This document shows, in pieces, positions 28,526 through 38,990 of a DNA stretch of 64,000 nt. Location: the NCBI GenBank assembly GCA_002050365.1, contig MWYZ01000048.1, positions 1 through 64,000 of the forward strand. The letters run 5' to 3'. This stretch comes from Acidobacteria bacterium 28-1. Its GTDB lineage: Bacteria > Acidobacteriota > Blastocatellia > Pyrinomonadales > Pyrinomonadaceae. The notes below the pieces were generated by a model. The model saw nothing but the letters and a program-made list of their open reading frames with translations. It was not told where the DNA came from and searched no databases. Numbering within the stretch: the stretch's first letter is position 1; each line of letters opens with the position of its first letter. The translations under genes were made by a program, and so were the position numbers.

Positions 28526-30073
28526 TTAAAAACCTTTTTGTTTGAGCCAGTCATTTGCTGCGTCTTTCGGCGCACGTTTATCCGCGTCAACCGCATAATT
28601 CAAACGGCGCATTTCTTCGGTTGAAATCGCGTTATTTAATCGTTCAAAAGTTTCACTTAACAATTCAAATTTATTTTGTCTGGCGATGAAAACGGCTTGA
28701 TACGGCGGAAAATATCGTTTATCGTCGGCGAGTTGAAATAAATCGAGCGCGGAAATCAAACCGTCGGTTGAATTACCGGCAATCAAATCAACTTGACTTG
28801 CAGCCAAGGCACGATACGTCAGCGACAAATCCATTTCGCGGGGCTGTTTGATGAAATTAAAATTATACGCTTTTGAAAATCCCGCGTAACCATCAGCCCG
28901 CGACATAAAATCCTGTCCGAATCCGGCTTGCCAATTAGCGGAAAGCGGCACGGCTTCGGAAATTGTTTTTAGATTGTTTTTTCGGGCTACGTCGCCGCGA
29001 ATTAAAATCGCAAAATCGTTTGAGAAACCAAGCGGCGGACTAACGGTTAAATCAAACTTTTTGGCATATTGGCTTTTCGTTTGCTGATAAACCGCGTCGG
29101 TATCAGTTATCGGCGGACGTTTCAGAATCGCTGTATAAGCTGTTCCCGTATATTCCGGATAAACATCAATTTGATTGGAAAGAAGAGCGTCGTGCGCGAG
29201 ATTCCCGCCGAGTTCAAATTGTCTTTCGACTTGGACATTTTTCTTCTCCAACATCTGCGCCAAAATCTCCGCTAGAATTAACGATTCGGTAAAATCCTTC
29301 GAGCCGACACGAATTTTATCTGCGGAATTTGCTGCCGAATTGTTTGAGTTCTGCCAAAAACTTAAGCCGAACAAAATTAAAATCAAAGCGGTTGCGCTGA
29401 TTAAAACGAATTTGCGTCTTTGCCGCGAAAATTTATTTTTGATGTTCGGGAGCGAATAAATTTTCTCGATTTGTCCGAGCGCGAAATCTGCGACAAGAGC
29501 CAGAATCGCCGAAGATAACGCGCCGGCGAGCAGAAGATTATTATCGTTCTGCCGAAGTCCTCGAAAAATATAAGTTCCCAGACCGCCCGCGCCGACCGCC
29601 GCCGCAATCGTCGCCACGCCGACGGCGATGACGACCGCCACGCGGATTCCCGTCAACATCACCGGCAAAGCGAGCGGCAATTCGACCATTTTCAAAATCT
29701 GCCAATCAGTCATTCCCATCGCCGTCGCCGCTTCTTTTACCTTTTTATCAACGCCGGAAATTCCCGTAACGGTATTGCGAATAACAGGCAAAAACGAATA
29801 AAGCGTCAACGCGATAATCGCTGTTTTCGCGCCGATTCCGCCGACGAACGGAATTGGAATCAACAAGCCGAACAGCGCGAGCGACGGAACGGTTTGCAAG
29901 ATATTGGCGACACCTAAAATCGGTGTTTGCAGAGATTTTCGGCGCGTAAGTAAAATGCCGAGCGGAACGCCAATCAAAACGGCGAACGCGGTCGAAACGA
30001 AAATGAGAAAAATATGTTCGCGCGTCAAGGCAAGCAATTCCGACCAATTTTGTTGGAGAAATTCAAAAAAGTT
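28526..30073 (-). CDS. glycine betaine/choline-type ABC permease fused to substrate-binding domain
   Basis: Permease (GVPLGILLTRRKSLQTPILGVANILQTVPSLALFGLLIPI) plus SBP (IRVGSKDFTESLILAEILAQMLE); likely start MNFFEFLQQNW at 30073. Confidence 0.9.
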   Translation of the reverse strand, partial: NFFEFLQQNWSELLALTREHIFLIFVSTAFAVLIGVPLGILLTRRKSLQTPILGVANILQTVPSLALFGLLIPIPFVGGIGAKTAIIALTLYSFLPVIRNTVTGISGVDKKVKEAATAMGMTDWQILKMVELPLALPVMLTGIRVAVVIAVGVATIAAAVGAGGLGTYIFRGLRQNDNNLLLAGALSSAILALVADFALGQIEKIYSLPNIKNKFSRQRRKFVLISATALILILFGLSFWQNSNNSAANSADKIRVGSKDFTESLILAEILAQMLEKKNVQVERQFELGGNLAHDALLSNQIDVYPEYTGTAYTAILKRPPITDTDAVYQQTKSQYAKKFDLTVSPPLGFSNDFAILIRGDVARKNNLKTISEAVPLSANWQAGFGQDFMSRADGYAGFSKAYNFNFIKQPREMDLSLTYRALAASQVDLIAGNSTDGLISALDLFQLADDKRYFPPYQAVFIARQNKFELLSETFERLNNAISTEEMRRLNYAVDADKRAPKDAANDWLKQKGF

Positions 30074-30818
30074 CATATCTTCTGACAGTTTCCAAATATG
30101 CTCGTGCCAACGGCAATTCAGATTTAACGAAATTCTCAGGCGTATCATTCAAAACGATTCTGCCTTTATCCATTAGCGCGATGCGCGTTCCCAAAACAAA
30201 TGCTTCGTGCAAATCGTGTGTTACAAAAACCGCAGTTTTGTTCAGTTCTCTCACCAATTTAGCAAACTCTTTCTGCAAATTCGTCCGCGTTAGCGCGTCG
30301 AGCGCGCCGAACGGTTCATCAAGAAGAAGCAAATCGGGATTTGCCGCGAGCGCACGCGCCACGCCGACGCGCTGCCGCTGACCGCCGGAAAGTTCGTGGG
30401 GAAAACGGGCGGCGAATTTCTGCGGATTTAACCCGACGAGTTCAAGCATTTCCGTTGTTCGTGTCTGTCTTTTCTCCGCTTCCCAATTCTCTAAATTCGG
30501 CACGAGCGCAACATTTTCTGCAATCGTAAAATGTGGAAAAAGCCCGGCTTCCTGCAAAACGTAACCGATTCTTCGCCGCAAATTTATTAGATTCCAATCC
30601 GTTGTTGATTTTCCCTCAACCAAAACTTCGCCCGAACTCGGCTCAATTAAACGATTGATAAGTTTAAGCGTCGTGGTTTTGCCGCAGCCCGATTCGCCCA
30701 ATAGAATTAAAATTTCGCCTTCGTTTATCTGTAAATTCAAATCGTCGAGAATTTTCACCGCGCCGATTTGAAAATTGACGCGGTGGAATTCGACGATCGT
30801 TTCTGAGGTTTCCGTCAT
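30063..30818 (-). CDS. osmoprotectant ABC transporter ATP-binding protein
   Basis: GESGCGKTTTLKLINRLIEPSSGEVLVEG, LSGGQRQRVGVARALA, LLLDEPFGALD. Confidence 0.93.
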   Translation of the reverse strand: MTETSETIVEFHRVNFQIGAVKILDDLNLQINEGEILILLGESGCGKTTTLKLINRLIEPSSGEVLVEGKSTTDWNLINLRRRIGYVLQEAGLFPHFTIAENVALVPNLENWEAEKRQTRTTEMLELVGLNPQKFAARFPHELSGGQRQRVGVARALAANPDLLLLDEPFGALDALTRTNLQKEFAKLVRELNKTAVFVTHDLHEAFVLGTRIALMDKGRIVLNDTPENFVKSELPLARAYLETVRRYELF

Positions 30819-30927
30819 TTTTTAAAGTCCAAGCGCAAAAATGATACGATTATTTTATATTCGACAATCGCTTTTGTATTCGAGAAATATTATTCGCCTT
30901 CATACATAATTTTTAACATTAATTTCT

Positions 30928-31560
30928 ATGTCAAAGCTAATTGCCGCACCGCTTTCACCCCAAAACGCCTTTCGCCGTGTTGACGAATCAGCCGACGAGA
31001 GTTTTTATAATTTCCCGCGCTTCGTCACGCACATTGACGAGCGGGCAATCGAAATCGTTACCGAACTTTATCGCGAATTTTTTCTGCTGAACGGTGCGAT
31101 TCTCGATTTGATGAGCAGTTGGATTAGCCACCTGCCGAACGAAGTGGCTTACGGGCGAGTCGCCGGGCTTGGAATGAACGCTGAAGAACTGGCGGCAAAT
31201 CCGCGTTTAACCGAAATGATTATGCAAAATTTGAACGCCGAACCAAATTTGCCGTTTGCCGCAGGTGAATTCGTCGGCGCGGCGATTTGCGTTTCCGTGC
31301 AGTATTTAATCGAACCCGTGACGGTTTTCGGCGAGATAGCCCGCGTATTAAAAACGGACGCGCCGCTCGTCGTAACTTTTTCCAATCGCTGTTTTCCGAT
31401 GAAAGCCGTTTCTGCGTGGAACTGGCTCGGCGACGAAGGACATGTCGAACTGGTGAGCGAATATTTTGCCCAAACCGAAAGTTTCGGCGAAATCGAAGTG
31501 CGTCGCCATTTACCTCTCAACAGCGACCCGCTTTTCGGCGTAATCGCCCGCAAAAAGTAA
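30928..31560 (+). CDS. class I SAM-dependent methyltransferase-like protein
   Basis: AILDLMSSWISHLPNEVAYGRVAGLGMNAEELAANP..., ISVQYLIEPVTVFGEIARVLK. Confidence 0.8.
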   Translation: MSKLIAAPLSPQNAFRRVDESADESFYNFPRFVTHIDERAIEIVTELYREFFLLNGAILDLMSSWISHLPNEVAYGRVAGLGMNAEELAANPRLTEMIMQNLNAEPNLPFAAGEFVGAAICVSVQYLIEPVTVFGEIARVLKTDAPLVVTFSNRCFPMKAVSAWNWLGDEGHVELVSEYFAQTESFGEIEVRRHLPLNSDPLFGVIARKK

Positions 31561-31562
31561 AT

Positions 31563-32117
31563 ATGAACAAATTTAAACCGACCAAAGAAGATTTGCGCGA
31601 CGCGGTGAATCGCACGACCGAAGATTTGATTGATTACAATTTGAAAATTTTATTCTGTGGCATCAATCCTGGGATGTGGTCTGGCGCGACGGGATTTCAT
31701 TTTGCCAAACCGGGCAATCGCTTCTGGAAAGCGTTGTATCTCGGCGGATTTACAACGCGACTTCTGCATCCGTCGGAAGAACAGGAGCTACTCGAAAACG
31801 GCTACGGCATCACCTCGTTTTGCAAACGCACGACTACCCGCGCCGATGAATTATCAAATGAAGAAATCATAGAAGGCGGAAAGAATTTAGTTAAAAAAAT
31901 TAAAAAATTCAAGCCGCAAAATCTCGCCGTTTTGGGAATCGGAGCATACCGTACGGCATTTCAGCAACCGAAGGCGAAACTCGGTTTGCAGAACGAGAAA
32001 ATCGGCAGCGCAAACATCTGGTTGCTTCCCAATCCGAGCGGATTAAACGCGCACTATCAAATTAATGATTTAGCGAAACTTTTCGGCGAAGTTCGGCAAT
32101 CGGCAGAAATTACGTGA
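31563..32117 (+). CDS. mug: G/U mismatch-specific DNA glycosylase
   Basis: LKILFCGINPGMWSGATGFHFAKPGNRFWKALYLGGFT...LLPNPSGLNAHY. Confidence 0.92.
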   Translation: MNKFKPTKEDLRDAVNRTTEDLIDYNLKILFCGINPGMWSGATGFHFAKPGNRFWKALYLGGFTTRLLHPSEEQELLENGYGITSFCKRTTTRADELSNEEIIEGGKNLVKKIKKFKPQNLAVLGIGAYRTAFQQPKAKLGLQNEKIGSANIWLLPNPSGLNAHYQINDLAKLFGEVRQSAEIT

Positions 32118-32162
32118 ATCAATTTTATTATAGGATAAGTAGTCGGACAAAAAATATTTGGC

Positions 32163-32278
32163 TGGGGAACGTCGGCATCTTGCCGGCAAACGCTGCTCGG
32201 CAGCGTAAAAATTCTTGGTAATCAAACTTGATTTGAACGCCACCAGCGTTCATTGCCGGCAGGATGCCGGCGCTCCCG
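32163..32278. repeat. palindromic GC-rich intergenic element
   Basis: GGGAACGTCGGCATCTTGCCGGCAAACGCTG vs the inverse of CAGCGTTCATTGCCGGCAGGATGCCGGCGCTCCC. Confidence 0.75.
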
Positions 32279-32309
32279 TCTTTGCCGATAACAAATAAGC
32301 GAAAATTAC

Positions 32310-32924
32310 TCATTCAACATTCAGCAAATTTGTTTTCAAACGGCGAAAATCTTTCGGCGTGTCTATGTCAATTGCTCCTTCTGAAAAGTTAATCGCGACC
32401 GTTTCGGCGGAAAAACGCTTGATTAATTCCTTTGCTCCGCCGCTGTTTTTCAAAGCCCTCAAATCAGAGAAAAGCCGACGGCTGAAAAGAGCGGGAACAC
32501 CCAAAGTTTCCGCATAACGCGACGCGACAATCAACGCTTGGGTTTCATTAAAATTTTGAACTAAACCATTAATGACATCGCTAGTTACAAACGGCTGGTC
32601 GCAAACCGTGATAACTGCACCGGCGACTTCTTCGTCAATCTCAAGAAGTTTTTCCATCCCGACGCTAATTGATGTTCCCATTCCTTTTTTCCAATCGTCG
32701 TTTTGAATTGTGTGAACGGCAAATTCATCAACGTGACGGCTGAGATTTCGAGCGTCTGCGCCGAAAACCGCCACGATTGGCTGACAGACGCTTTCAAGCG
32801 ATTCGCGCACAATGCGCCGCAAAAATGTTTCTCCGTTAAACGACAAAAGCTGTTTCGACGCGCCGTATCGAAGGGACGCGCCGGCGGCTAAAATTATCAA
32901 ACCGACGTTTTGTTTCAATTTCAT
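32310..32924 (-). CDS. MobA/MocA-like molybdenum cofactor nucleotidyltransferase
   Basis: LILAAGASLRYGASKQLLSFNGETFLRR. Confidence 0.88.
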   Translation of the reverse strand: MKLKQNVGLIILAAGASLRYGASKQLLSFNGETFLRRIVRESLESVCQPIVAVFGADARNLSRHVDEFAVHTIQNDDWKKGMGTSISVGMEKLLEIDEEVAGAVITVCDQPFVTSDVINGLVQNFNETQALIVASRYAETLGVPALFSRRLFSDLRALKNSGGAKELIKRFSAETVAINFSEGAIDIDTPKDFRRLKTNLLNVE

Positions 32925-33065
32925 AAACCGAACTTTAAAATGTTGATGACAACCTCAAACTAGAATGTTATGTTTTATTATAAACCAAACTTTTGGCAGC
33001 AACATTCCTATAAAAATTTATTGTTTCGACAGCGAAATTAATTTAACAAGAGGAGAATTTTTTCA

Positions 33066-33896
33066 ATGGAAGACGAATCAAAGGAACTTAAATTAACCGA
33101 CGACGAACAGGAACTGCTCACTGAATTGCTTAACGATTCGGCGAAACTTTCCGAAACGGGCAAATCGCGCCGCCAATTTCTGCGAAACGTCTCGGCGGCA
33201 AGCGCGGCGATTTTGGCGACGCAAATGTTAGCCGAGCAAAAAATTGTGGCTTACACGCCGATTGAAAATGTGAGCGGCGCAAGCTCCGCGATTGAAAACG
33301 GTGTCAAAGTCGTGATGAAAGTCAACGGCGCGGAGAAATCGCTGAATGTTGATTCGCGGATGACTTTGCTCGACGCTCTGCGCGAAAGATTGGAGTTGAC
33401 CGGCTCGAAAAAAGGCTGTGACCACGGACAATGCGGCGCGTGTACGGTGATTATTGAAGGTCGGCGAGTTTTATCGTGTTTGACTTTAGCGGCAACCTGC
33501 GAAGGCAAAGAGGTAACGACGATTGAAGGTTTGGCAAAAGGCGACGCGCTTCACCCGATGCAAGCCGCCTTCGTCAAACACGACGGCTTTCAATGCGGCT
33601 ACTGCACGCCGGGACAGATTTGTTCGGCGGTTGCGCTGCTCTCGGAAGCGAAAAACGGCGAAGCGAGTTATGTCACGGCGGACGTTCGCGCGAAGGCGCG
33701 GGCGATTCAATTGTCCGACGATGAAATCCGCGAACGAATGTCGGGAAATATCTGTCGCTGCGGCGCGTATCCAAATATTGTCGCAGCGATTAAGGAAGTT
33801 CACACTGGAAAAGATGTCGCGCAGACGTGGCAATTTGCCGGAGAAACGGGCGTAGCGATTTTTGAAAACGCGGAAATGAACAAGGAGGGAGCGTAA
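33066..33896 (+). CDS. (2Fe-2S)-binding subunit of xanthine dehydrogenase-family molybdoenzyme, Tat signal
   Basis: SRRQFLRNVSAASAAI; CDHGQCGACTV, GYCTPGQICS, GNICRCGAYPNI. Confidence 0.95.
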   Translation: MEDESKELKLTDDEQELLTELLNDSAKLSETGKSRRQFLRNVSAASAAILATQMLAEQKIVAYTPIENVSGASSAIENGVKVVMKVNGAEKSLNVDSRMTLLDALRERLELTGSKKGCDHGQCGACTVIIEGRRVLSCLTLAATCEGKEVTTIEGLAKGDALHPMQAAFVKHDGFQCGYCTPGQICSAVALLSEAKNGEASYVTADVRAKARAIQLSDDEIRERMSGNICRCGAYPNIVAAIKEVHTGKDVAQTWQFAGETGVAIFENAEMNKEGA

Positions 33897-33899
33897 AAA

Positions 33900-34907
33900 A
33901 TGAGACCTTTTAAATTTACGAAAGTAAACGACGCGGCAAACGCCGTGCAGACCGTTGCGGCAAATGCAAATTCCAAATTTCTGGCTGGCGGCACAAATAT
34001 TCTCGATTTAATGAAGGAAGATGTGATGCGTCCCGACGAACTCGTTGATGTTACGCGGCTGAATTTAACGCAAATCAAAACCGTTTCCGGCGGCGTGAAC
34101 AAAGGTGGCGTTTCCATCGGCGGACTCGGCAAAAACACCGACGCGGCAAATCATCCGCTGATTCGTCAAAATTTTCCGCTTCTGACACAGGCAATTCTGG
34201 CAGGCGCATCAGCCCAGATTCGCAATATGGCGACCAACGGCGGCAACTTAAATCAGCGAACGCGCTGTTCTTATTTTTACGACGTGGCGATGCCGTGCAA
34301 CAAGCGCGAACCGGGAACAGGCTGCGGCGCACTCGAAGGAATTAATCGGATGCACGCGGTTTTCGGCTGGTCGAATGATTGCGTGGCGGTTCATCCTTCG
34401 GATATGTGCGTTGCTCTGGTTGCGCTCGATGCAGTGGTCAAAGTTCAAGGAACTGACGGTGCGGAGCGAAGCATTCCGTTCATTGATTATCACCGCTTGC
34501 CGGGCAACACGCCGCAGAAAGACAACAATCTCAATCAAGGCGAACTGATCACGGCAATCGAAATTCCGAAAAACAATTTTTCGGATAAAAGCTATTACTT
34601 AAAAGTTCGTGACCGCGCGAGTTACGCTTTCGCGCTCGTTTCGGTTGCCGCCGCGCTCGAAATTAACGGCAACAAAATCAAACAAGCGCGAGTTGCAATG
34701 GGCGGCGTGGCGCACAAACCCTGGCGGGCAACCGAAGCGGAGAAATTCTTGACCGGCAAAGAAGCCACCGAAGCGAATTTTAAGCAAGCGGCGGAAATGG
34801 AAATGAAACAGGCAAAACCGCTTGAATACAACAAGTTCAAAGTTGAACTCGGCAAACGGGCGATTGTGAGAGCATTGATGCAAGCGATGAACGGCGGAAA
34901 AGTTTGA
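33900..34907 (+). CDS. FAD-binding subunit of xanthine dehydrogenase-family enzyme
   Basis: FLAGGTNILDLMKEDVMRPDELVDV, QIRNMATNGGNLNQRTRC. Confidence 0.94.
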   Translation: MRPFKFTKVNDAANAVQTVAANANSKFLAGGTNILDLMKEDVMRPDELVDVTRLNLTQIKTVSGGVNKGGVSIGGLGKNTDAANHPLIRQNFPLLTQAILAGASAQIRNMATNGGNLNQRTRCSYFYDVAMPCNKREPGTGCGALEGINRMHAVFGWSNDCVAVHPSDMCVALVALDAVVKVQGTDGAERSIPFIDYHRLPGNTPQKDNNLNQGELITAIEIPKNNFSDKSYYLKVRDRASYAFALVSVAAALEINGNKIKQARVAMGGVAHKPWRATEAEKFLTGKEATEANFKQAAEMEMKQAKPLEYNKFKVELGKRAIVRALMQAMNGGKV

Positions 34908-34996
34908 TTCATAGTTCGGTAGATTTTCGCTGTTTTTGAATTTCAGTAGTCTGAAAAACCGAATGTTAGAATTGTTTTGTTTGGAGGTAGCTTTTA

Positions 34997-35488
34997 ATGA
35001 TAACGATTACATTTCCTGACCCTGAAACCGAGAAACGGGCACTCGGTTTTTTGCTCGGACGCTTTTAGGGGCGCGTGCTGAAATCCGGTGAACATCTAGT
35101 TCCCGAAGCGGCTTTGGAAGCACTCGCCGACCAGAACATTTCTTTTACCGTCGAAGGCAAATCAACTTATGAGCAGCAAATTGCGCCGATTCGAGATTTT
35201 CTCCCACTCCAATTTAACGACGGGCGCGAAGTCCCGAGCGAATGGTTAGCCGACGCGGTTTTGGAGATTGTCGAAAATTTCGGAGCGGCAAGCTACGAGA
35301 CGCAAAAAGTCGAAGGTCATTGGCGACATCAAAGTATTTTGTATCGAGACAATTTGGTAAAAATCGTGATTGACGCGCCCGACGAAGAGGTAAGTCGTCA
35401 ATGGATGCGCGATTACAAAGCGCGTTGGAAGGTGAAACTCAAGCAACTGGAATTATGGCTTGTCAGCTACACGATTGATATTGATTAA
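34997..35488 (+). pseudogene. hypothetical protein interrupted by in-frame TAG
   Basis: MITITFPDPETEKRALGFLLGRF*GRVLKSGEHLVPEAALEALADQNISFTVEGKSTYEQ...; open through 35488 apart from one amber codon. Confidence 0.65.
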
Positions 35489-35539
35489 AATGCCTTTCGA
35501 TTGTTACGGACAACAAGAATCTGAAAAATTGAGGAAATA

Positions 35540-37666
35540 ATGAACGAACGAATTAAAAATGTCGGACAAGCGATGAACCGCATTGACGGGCTTTTGAAAG
35601 TAACCGGAACGGCGACTTACGCGACTGATTACGCGATTAAGAATACGGCTTACGCGGTTATTTTCAAAAGCGCGATTGCGGCGGGAAAAATTATTGACCT
35701 TGACACGAGCGAGGCGGAAAAAGCGGCGGGAGTTTTAGCCGTTATCACGCATAAAAACGCGCCGAAACTCAATGCGAGCGGCGGCATCCGTGGCGGTGCG
35801 CTGCTCCAAAGTCCGAATATCGAATTTCACGGTCAGCATATCGGTTTGGTTGTCGCCGAAACTTTTGAACAGGCGCGTTATGCAGCGCGACTTGTTAAGG
35901 TCAGTTACGAAAAAACGGACGCGAAAGTTGATTTTGAGAAGCACGAAAAGGAAGCCGTCACGCCGAAAGATAAAGATAGAGCCGAAGCGTCTCGCGGCGA
36001 TGTCGAGACGACTTTTCGGAACGCCGAATATAAAATCGAAGCCGTTTATGACACGCCGATTGAGCATCATCAGCCGATGGAGCCACACGCGACGATTGCC
36101 GTCTGGGAAGGCGAAAAAGTGACGCTTTATAACGGTTCGCAAATCGTTAACGGAGCGCAAAATGCGGCGGCTTCGACACTAAATCTCAAACCGGAAAATG
36201 TCCGCATCGTCACGCCGCACATCGGCGGCGGTTTCGGTTCAAAAGGCGGTCAATGGGCAAATTTGATTCTCGCGGCGGTTGCCGCGAAAGTGGTTAATCG
36301 TCCGGTCAAACTCGCGCTGACGCGCCAACAAATGTTTAATTCAGTCGGGCTTCGTCAAAGAAATCGGCAAAAAATTCGTCTAGCGGCGACCAAAGACGGA
36401 AAACTAACCGCGCTCGCCCACGAAACAACGACCCACTGCGCGATTAACGGCGAATTTGTCGAGCCGTGCGGCGATTGCTCAAAAGTGATGTATGACGTGC
36501 CGAATTCGCTGATTTCATATCGCGTCGTGCCGATGAATATTATTCTTCCGACTTACACGCGCGGACCCGGAAAATCAACGGGCAGTTTCGCGCTCGAATC
36601 GGCAATTGACGAACTCGCCTATCAACTCAAAATTGACCCGATTGAATTTCGTCTGAAAAACGAACCGGCGAAAGACCCTTCAAACGGCAAGCCTTGGTCG
36701 TCGCGGGCAATCGTTCAATGTTTAAAGGAAGGTGCGAAAGCCTTCGGTTGGGAAAAGCGCAAAATCGAACCGCGCCAAAATCCTCAGGGAAACTATTTGA
36801 TCGGGTACGGCGTGGCTGCCGGAACTTATCCGGCGCGACAGCGCGATACTTCCGCGACAGTGAAATTGACGCGCAACGGCAGCGATGTCAGATCGAGCAT
36901 TGAACTTGCCGCCAGCGATTTAGGAACGGGAACGCACACGATTCTCGCCCAAACAGCCGCCGACGCTTTGGGTTTGCCGATAAATAAAATCGGCGTAAGA
37001 ATCGGCGATTCGGCTTTGCCGCCTGCTGCCGGTTCGGTTGGTTCGGTCGGCGCGGCAAGTTTTGCCAACGCCGTCAATGACGCTTGCGTGAAAATCACCG
37101 ACGAATTAATTGCCAAATCCGGCAAACAGTTTTTCGTTCGCCCGACCGCTGCAGAGATGATGGCTTCAGAAAACATCAATGAGTTTCAAACGAGAGTTCA
37201 CGCTAAACCGCCGGCAGATGCAGATAAATACTCGTCGCACAGTTTTAACGCGAATTTTGCGGAAGTTTGGGTAAACGATTCTACCGGAATGGTAAAAGTT
37301 CAGCGTTTCGTTGCCGTGACAGGCGCAGGAAAAATTCTGAATCCGAAAACGGCTCGCTCGCAAATCATCGGCGGAAACGTCTGGGGCATTGGAATGGCTC
37401 TGACCGAAGAATCAATTCTCGATTCGCGTTGGGGGAATTTCGTAACGCGCTCGTTTGCCGATTATCACGTTCCGTCAAACCTCGACATCGGCTCGATAGA
37501 ACCGATTTTTATCAATGAAGAAGACACGATTCCCAACAAGTTAGGTATCAAAGGAATCGGCGAAATCGGCATCGTCGGTGTGGCGGCGGCGGTTGCCAAC
37601 GCAGTCTTTAATGCCACCGGAAAACGCATTCGGGAATTGCCGATAACGCCGGACAAATTAATTTAA
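35540..37666 (+). CDS. molybdopterin-binding subunit of xanthine dehydrogenase-family enzyme
   Basis: TPHIGGGFGSKGGQWANL, YTRGPGKSTGSFALESAIDELAY, IKGIGEIGIVGVAAAVANAVFNATG. Confidence 0.95.
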   Translation: MNERIKNVGQAMNRIDGLLKVTGTATYATDYAIKNTAYAVIFKSAIAAGKIIDLDTSEAEKAAGVLAVITHKNAPKLNASGGIRGGALLQSPNIEFHGQHIGLVVAETFEQARYAARLVKVSYEKTDAKVDFEKHEKEAVTPKDKDRAEASRGDVETTFRNAEYKIEAVYDTPIEHHQPMEPHATIAVWEGEKVTLYNGSQIVNGAQNAAASTLNLKPENVRIVTPHIGGGFGSKGGQWANLILAAVAAKVVNRPVKLALTRQQMFNSVGLRQRNRQKIRLAATKDGKLTALAHETTTHCAINGEFVEPCGDCSKVMYDVPNSLISYRVVPMNIILPTYTRGPGKSTGSFALESAIDELAYQLKIDPIEFRLKNEPAKDPSNGKPWSSRAIVQCLKEGAKAFGWEKRKIEPRQNPQGNYLIGYGVAAGTYPARQRDTSATVKLTRNGSDVRSSIELAASDLGTGTHTILAQTAADALGLPINKIGVRIGDSALPPAAGSVGSVGAASFANAVNDACVKITDELIAKSGKQFFVRPTAAEMMASENINEFQTRVHAKPPADADKYSSHSFNANFAEVWVNDSTGMVKVQRFVAVTGAGKILNPKTARSQIIGGNVWGIGMALTEESILDSRWGNFVTRSFADYHVPSNLDIGSIEPIFINEEDTIPNKLGIKGIGEIGIVGVAAAVANAVFNATGKRIRELPITPDKLI

Positions 37667-37789
37667 TTTGAAACCACAGACAGACACCGAGGCGTGTAGA
37701 TGATTTGATTCAAAGTTTCATTTTTGAAACTTTAAATGCAAACATATGCGGTCGCCTCTTGTTATCTGTGGTTTATTTTTGTTTTCAAG

Positions 37790-38926
37790 ATGTCAAAAGA
37801 AATTCAGCAAATCGTTCAAAAAATAAGATCTCTCGACGCAAATGTTTCTGCTATTCTGGCGACTGTCGTTGACGTACGCGGTTCGAGCTATCGTCTACCG
37901 GGCGCGAAAATGTTGATTTTAGAAAAGGGTGAAACTTTCGGCACGGTTTCCGGCGGCTGTCTCGAAGCCGATGTTTTGGAACGCGCGAACAAAGTTTTGC
38001 AAACCGGTAGACCAAGCCTTTTTACATACGACACAACGAATGATGAAAATTCCGTTTTTAGTTTAAATATGGGCTGCCGCGGCGTGATTCGGATTTTGCT
38101 CGAACCGATAAATAATGAAAGCGTTTTGATGAAAACTTTACAAACCGCGAACGAACAGCGGAAAAAACAAGTTGTCGGCACATTAATTTCCGCCGATTCA
38201 AATTTTGATATTCAAATTGGCGGAAGGCTTTTTTACAGCGATGGCGAACAATTTAAGATTGAAAATCTCCCCGATTTTTTAATAGATACGACCGAACTGA
38301 AAAATGATTGTCAGCATTTTTTTCACGAAACAAACCAAATCTCGCACAACAAAACATATCAAACTGAACAAGGCACGTTTGAATTTTTTCTTGGAAAAAT
38401 TAACCCACCAACTTCCCTTTTAATTTTCGGCGCGGGCGTAGATGCCATTCCTGTTTCTGAAATCGGCAAACAACTCGGTTGGAAAGTTTCGGTTATTGAC
38501 CATCGTCCGGCATTTCTTAACGCGGAAAGATTTCCCGCTGCTGATGATTTAATTTTGAATCACACGGAAAAACTTCCGCTCAATATTGCGTTTGACAATC
38601 AAGCCGCCGCCGTTATTATGACGCACAATTACGAGCGCGACCGCGACGTTCTGGCAAATCTGCTTGAATCAAATGTTTTTTACATCGGCGCACTCGGACC
38701 GAAAAGACGCGCCGAAAATCTCTTGAACGAATTAACGGAAAACGGCAAAAACTTTTCCGACGCGCAACTCGCCAAGCTGTTTGCGCCCGTCGGTTTGGAC
38801 ATCGGCGCGGACACGCCCGAAGCAATTGCGCTCTCGATCGCCGCCGAAATCCAGAGCGTTCAGGCAAACCGCGCCGGTGGATTTCTTCGTCTCCGGCAAG
38901 GGGGAATTTATAATCGAACGCACTAA
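37790..38926 (+). CDS. XdhC/CoxI-family protein
   Basis: VVDVRGSSYRLPGAKMLI, VSGGCLEADV, LLIFGAGVDAIPVSEIG, YIGALGPKRRAENLL. Confidence 0.9.
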   Translation: MSKEIQQIVQKIRSLDANVSAILATVVDVRGSSYRLPGAKMLILEKGETFGTVSGGCLEADVLERANKVLQTGRPSLFTYDTTNDENSVFSLNMGCRGVIRILLEPINNESVLMKTLQTANEQRKKQVVGTLISADSNFDIQIGGRLFYSDGEQFKIENLPDFLIDTTELKNDCQHFFHETNQISHNKTYQTEQGTFEFFLGKINPPTSLLIFGAGVDAIPVSEIGKQLGWKVSVIDHRPAFLNAERFPAADDLILNHTEKLPLNIAFDNQAAAVIMTHNYERDRDVLANLLESNVFYIGALGPKRRAENLLNELTENGKNFSDAQLAKLFAPVGLDIGADTPEAIALSIAAEIQSVQANRAGGFLRLRQGGIYNRTH

Positions 38927-38990
38927 CAAATATTTTTTCATGCATACCTTCAACTGGATGAATTAGCAAAAATGGCTCACAGCCAAAGGA

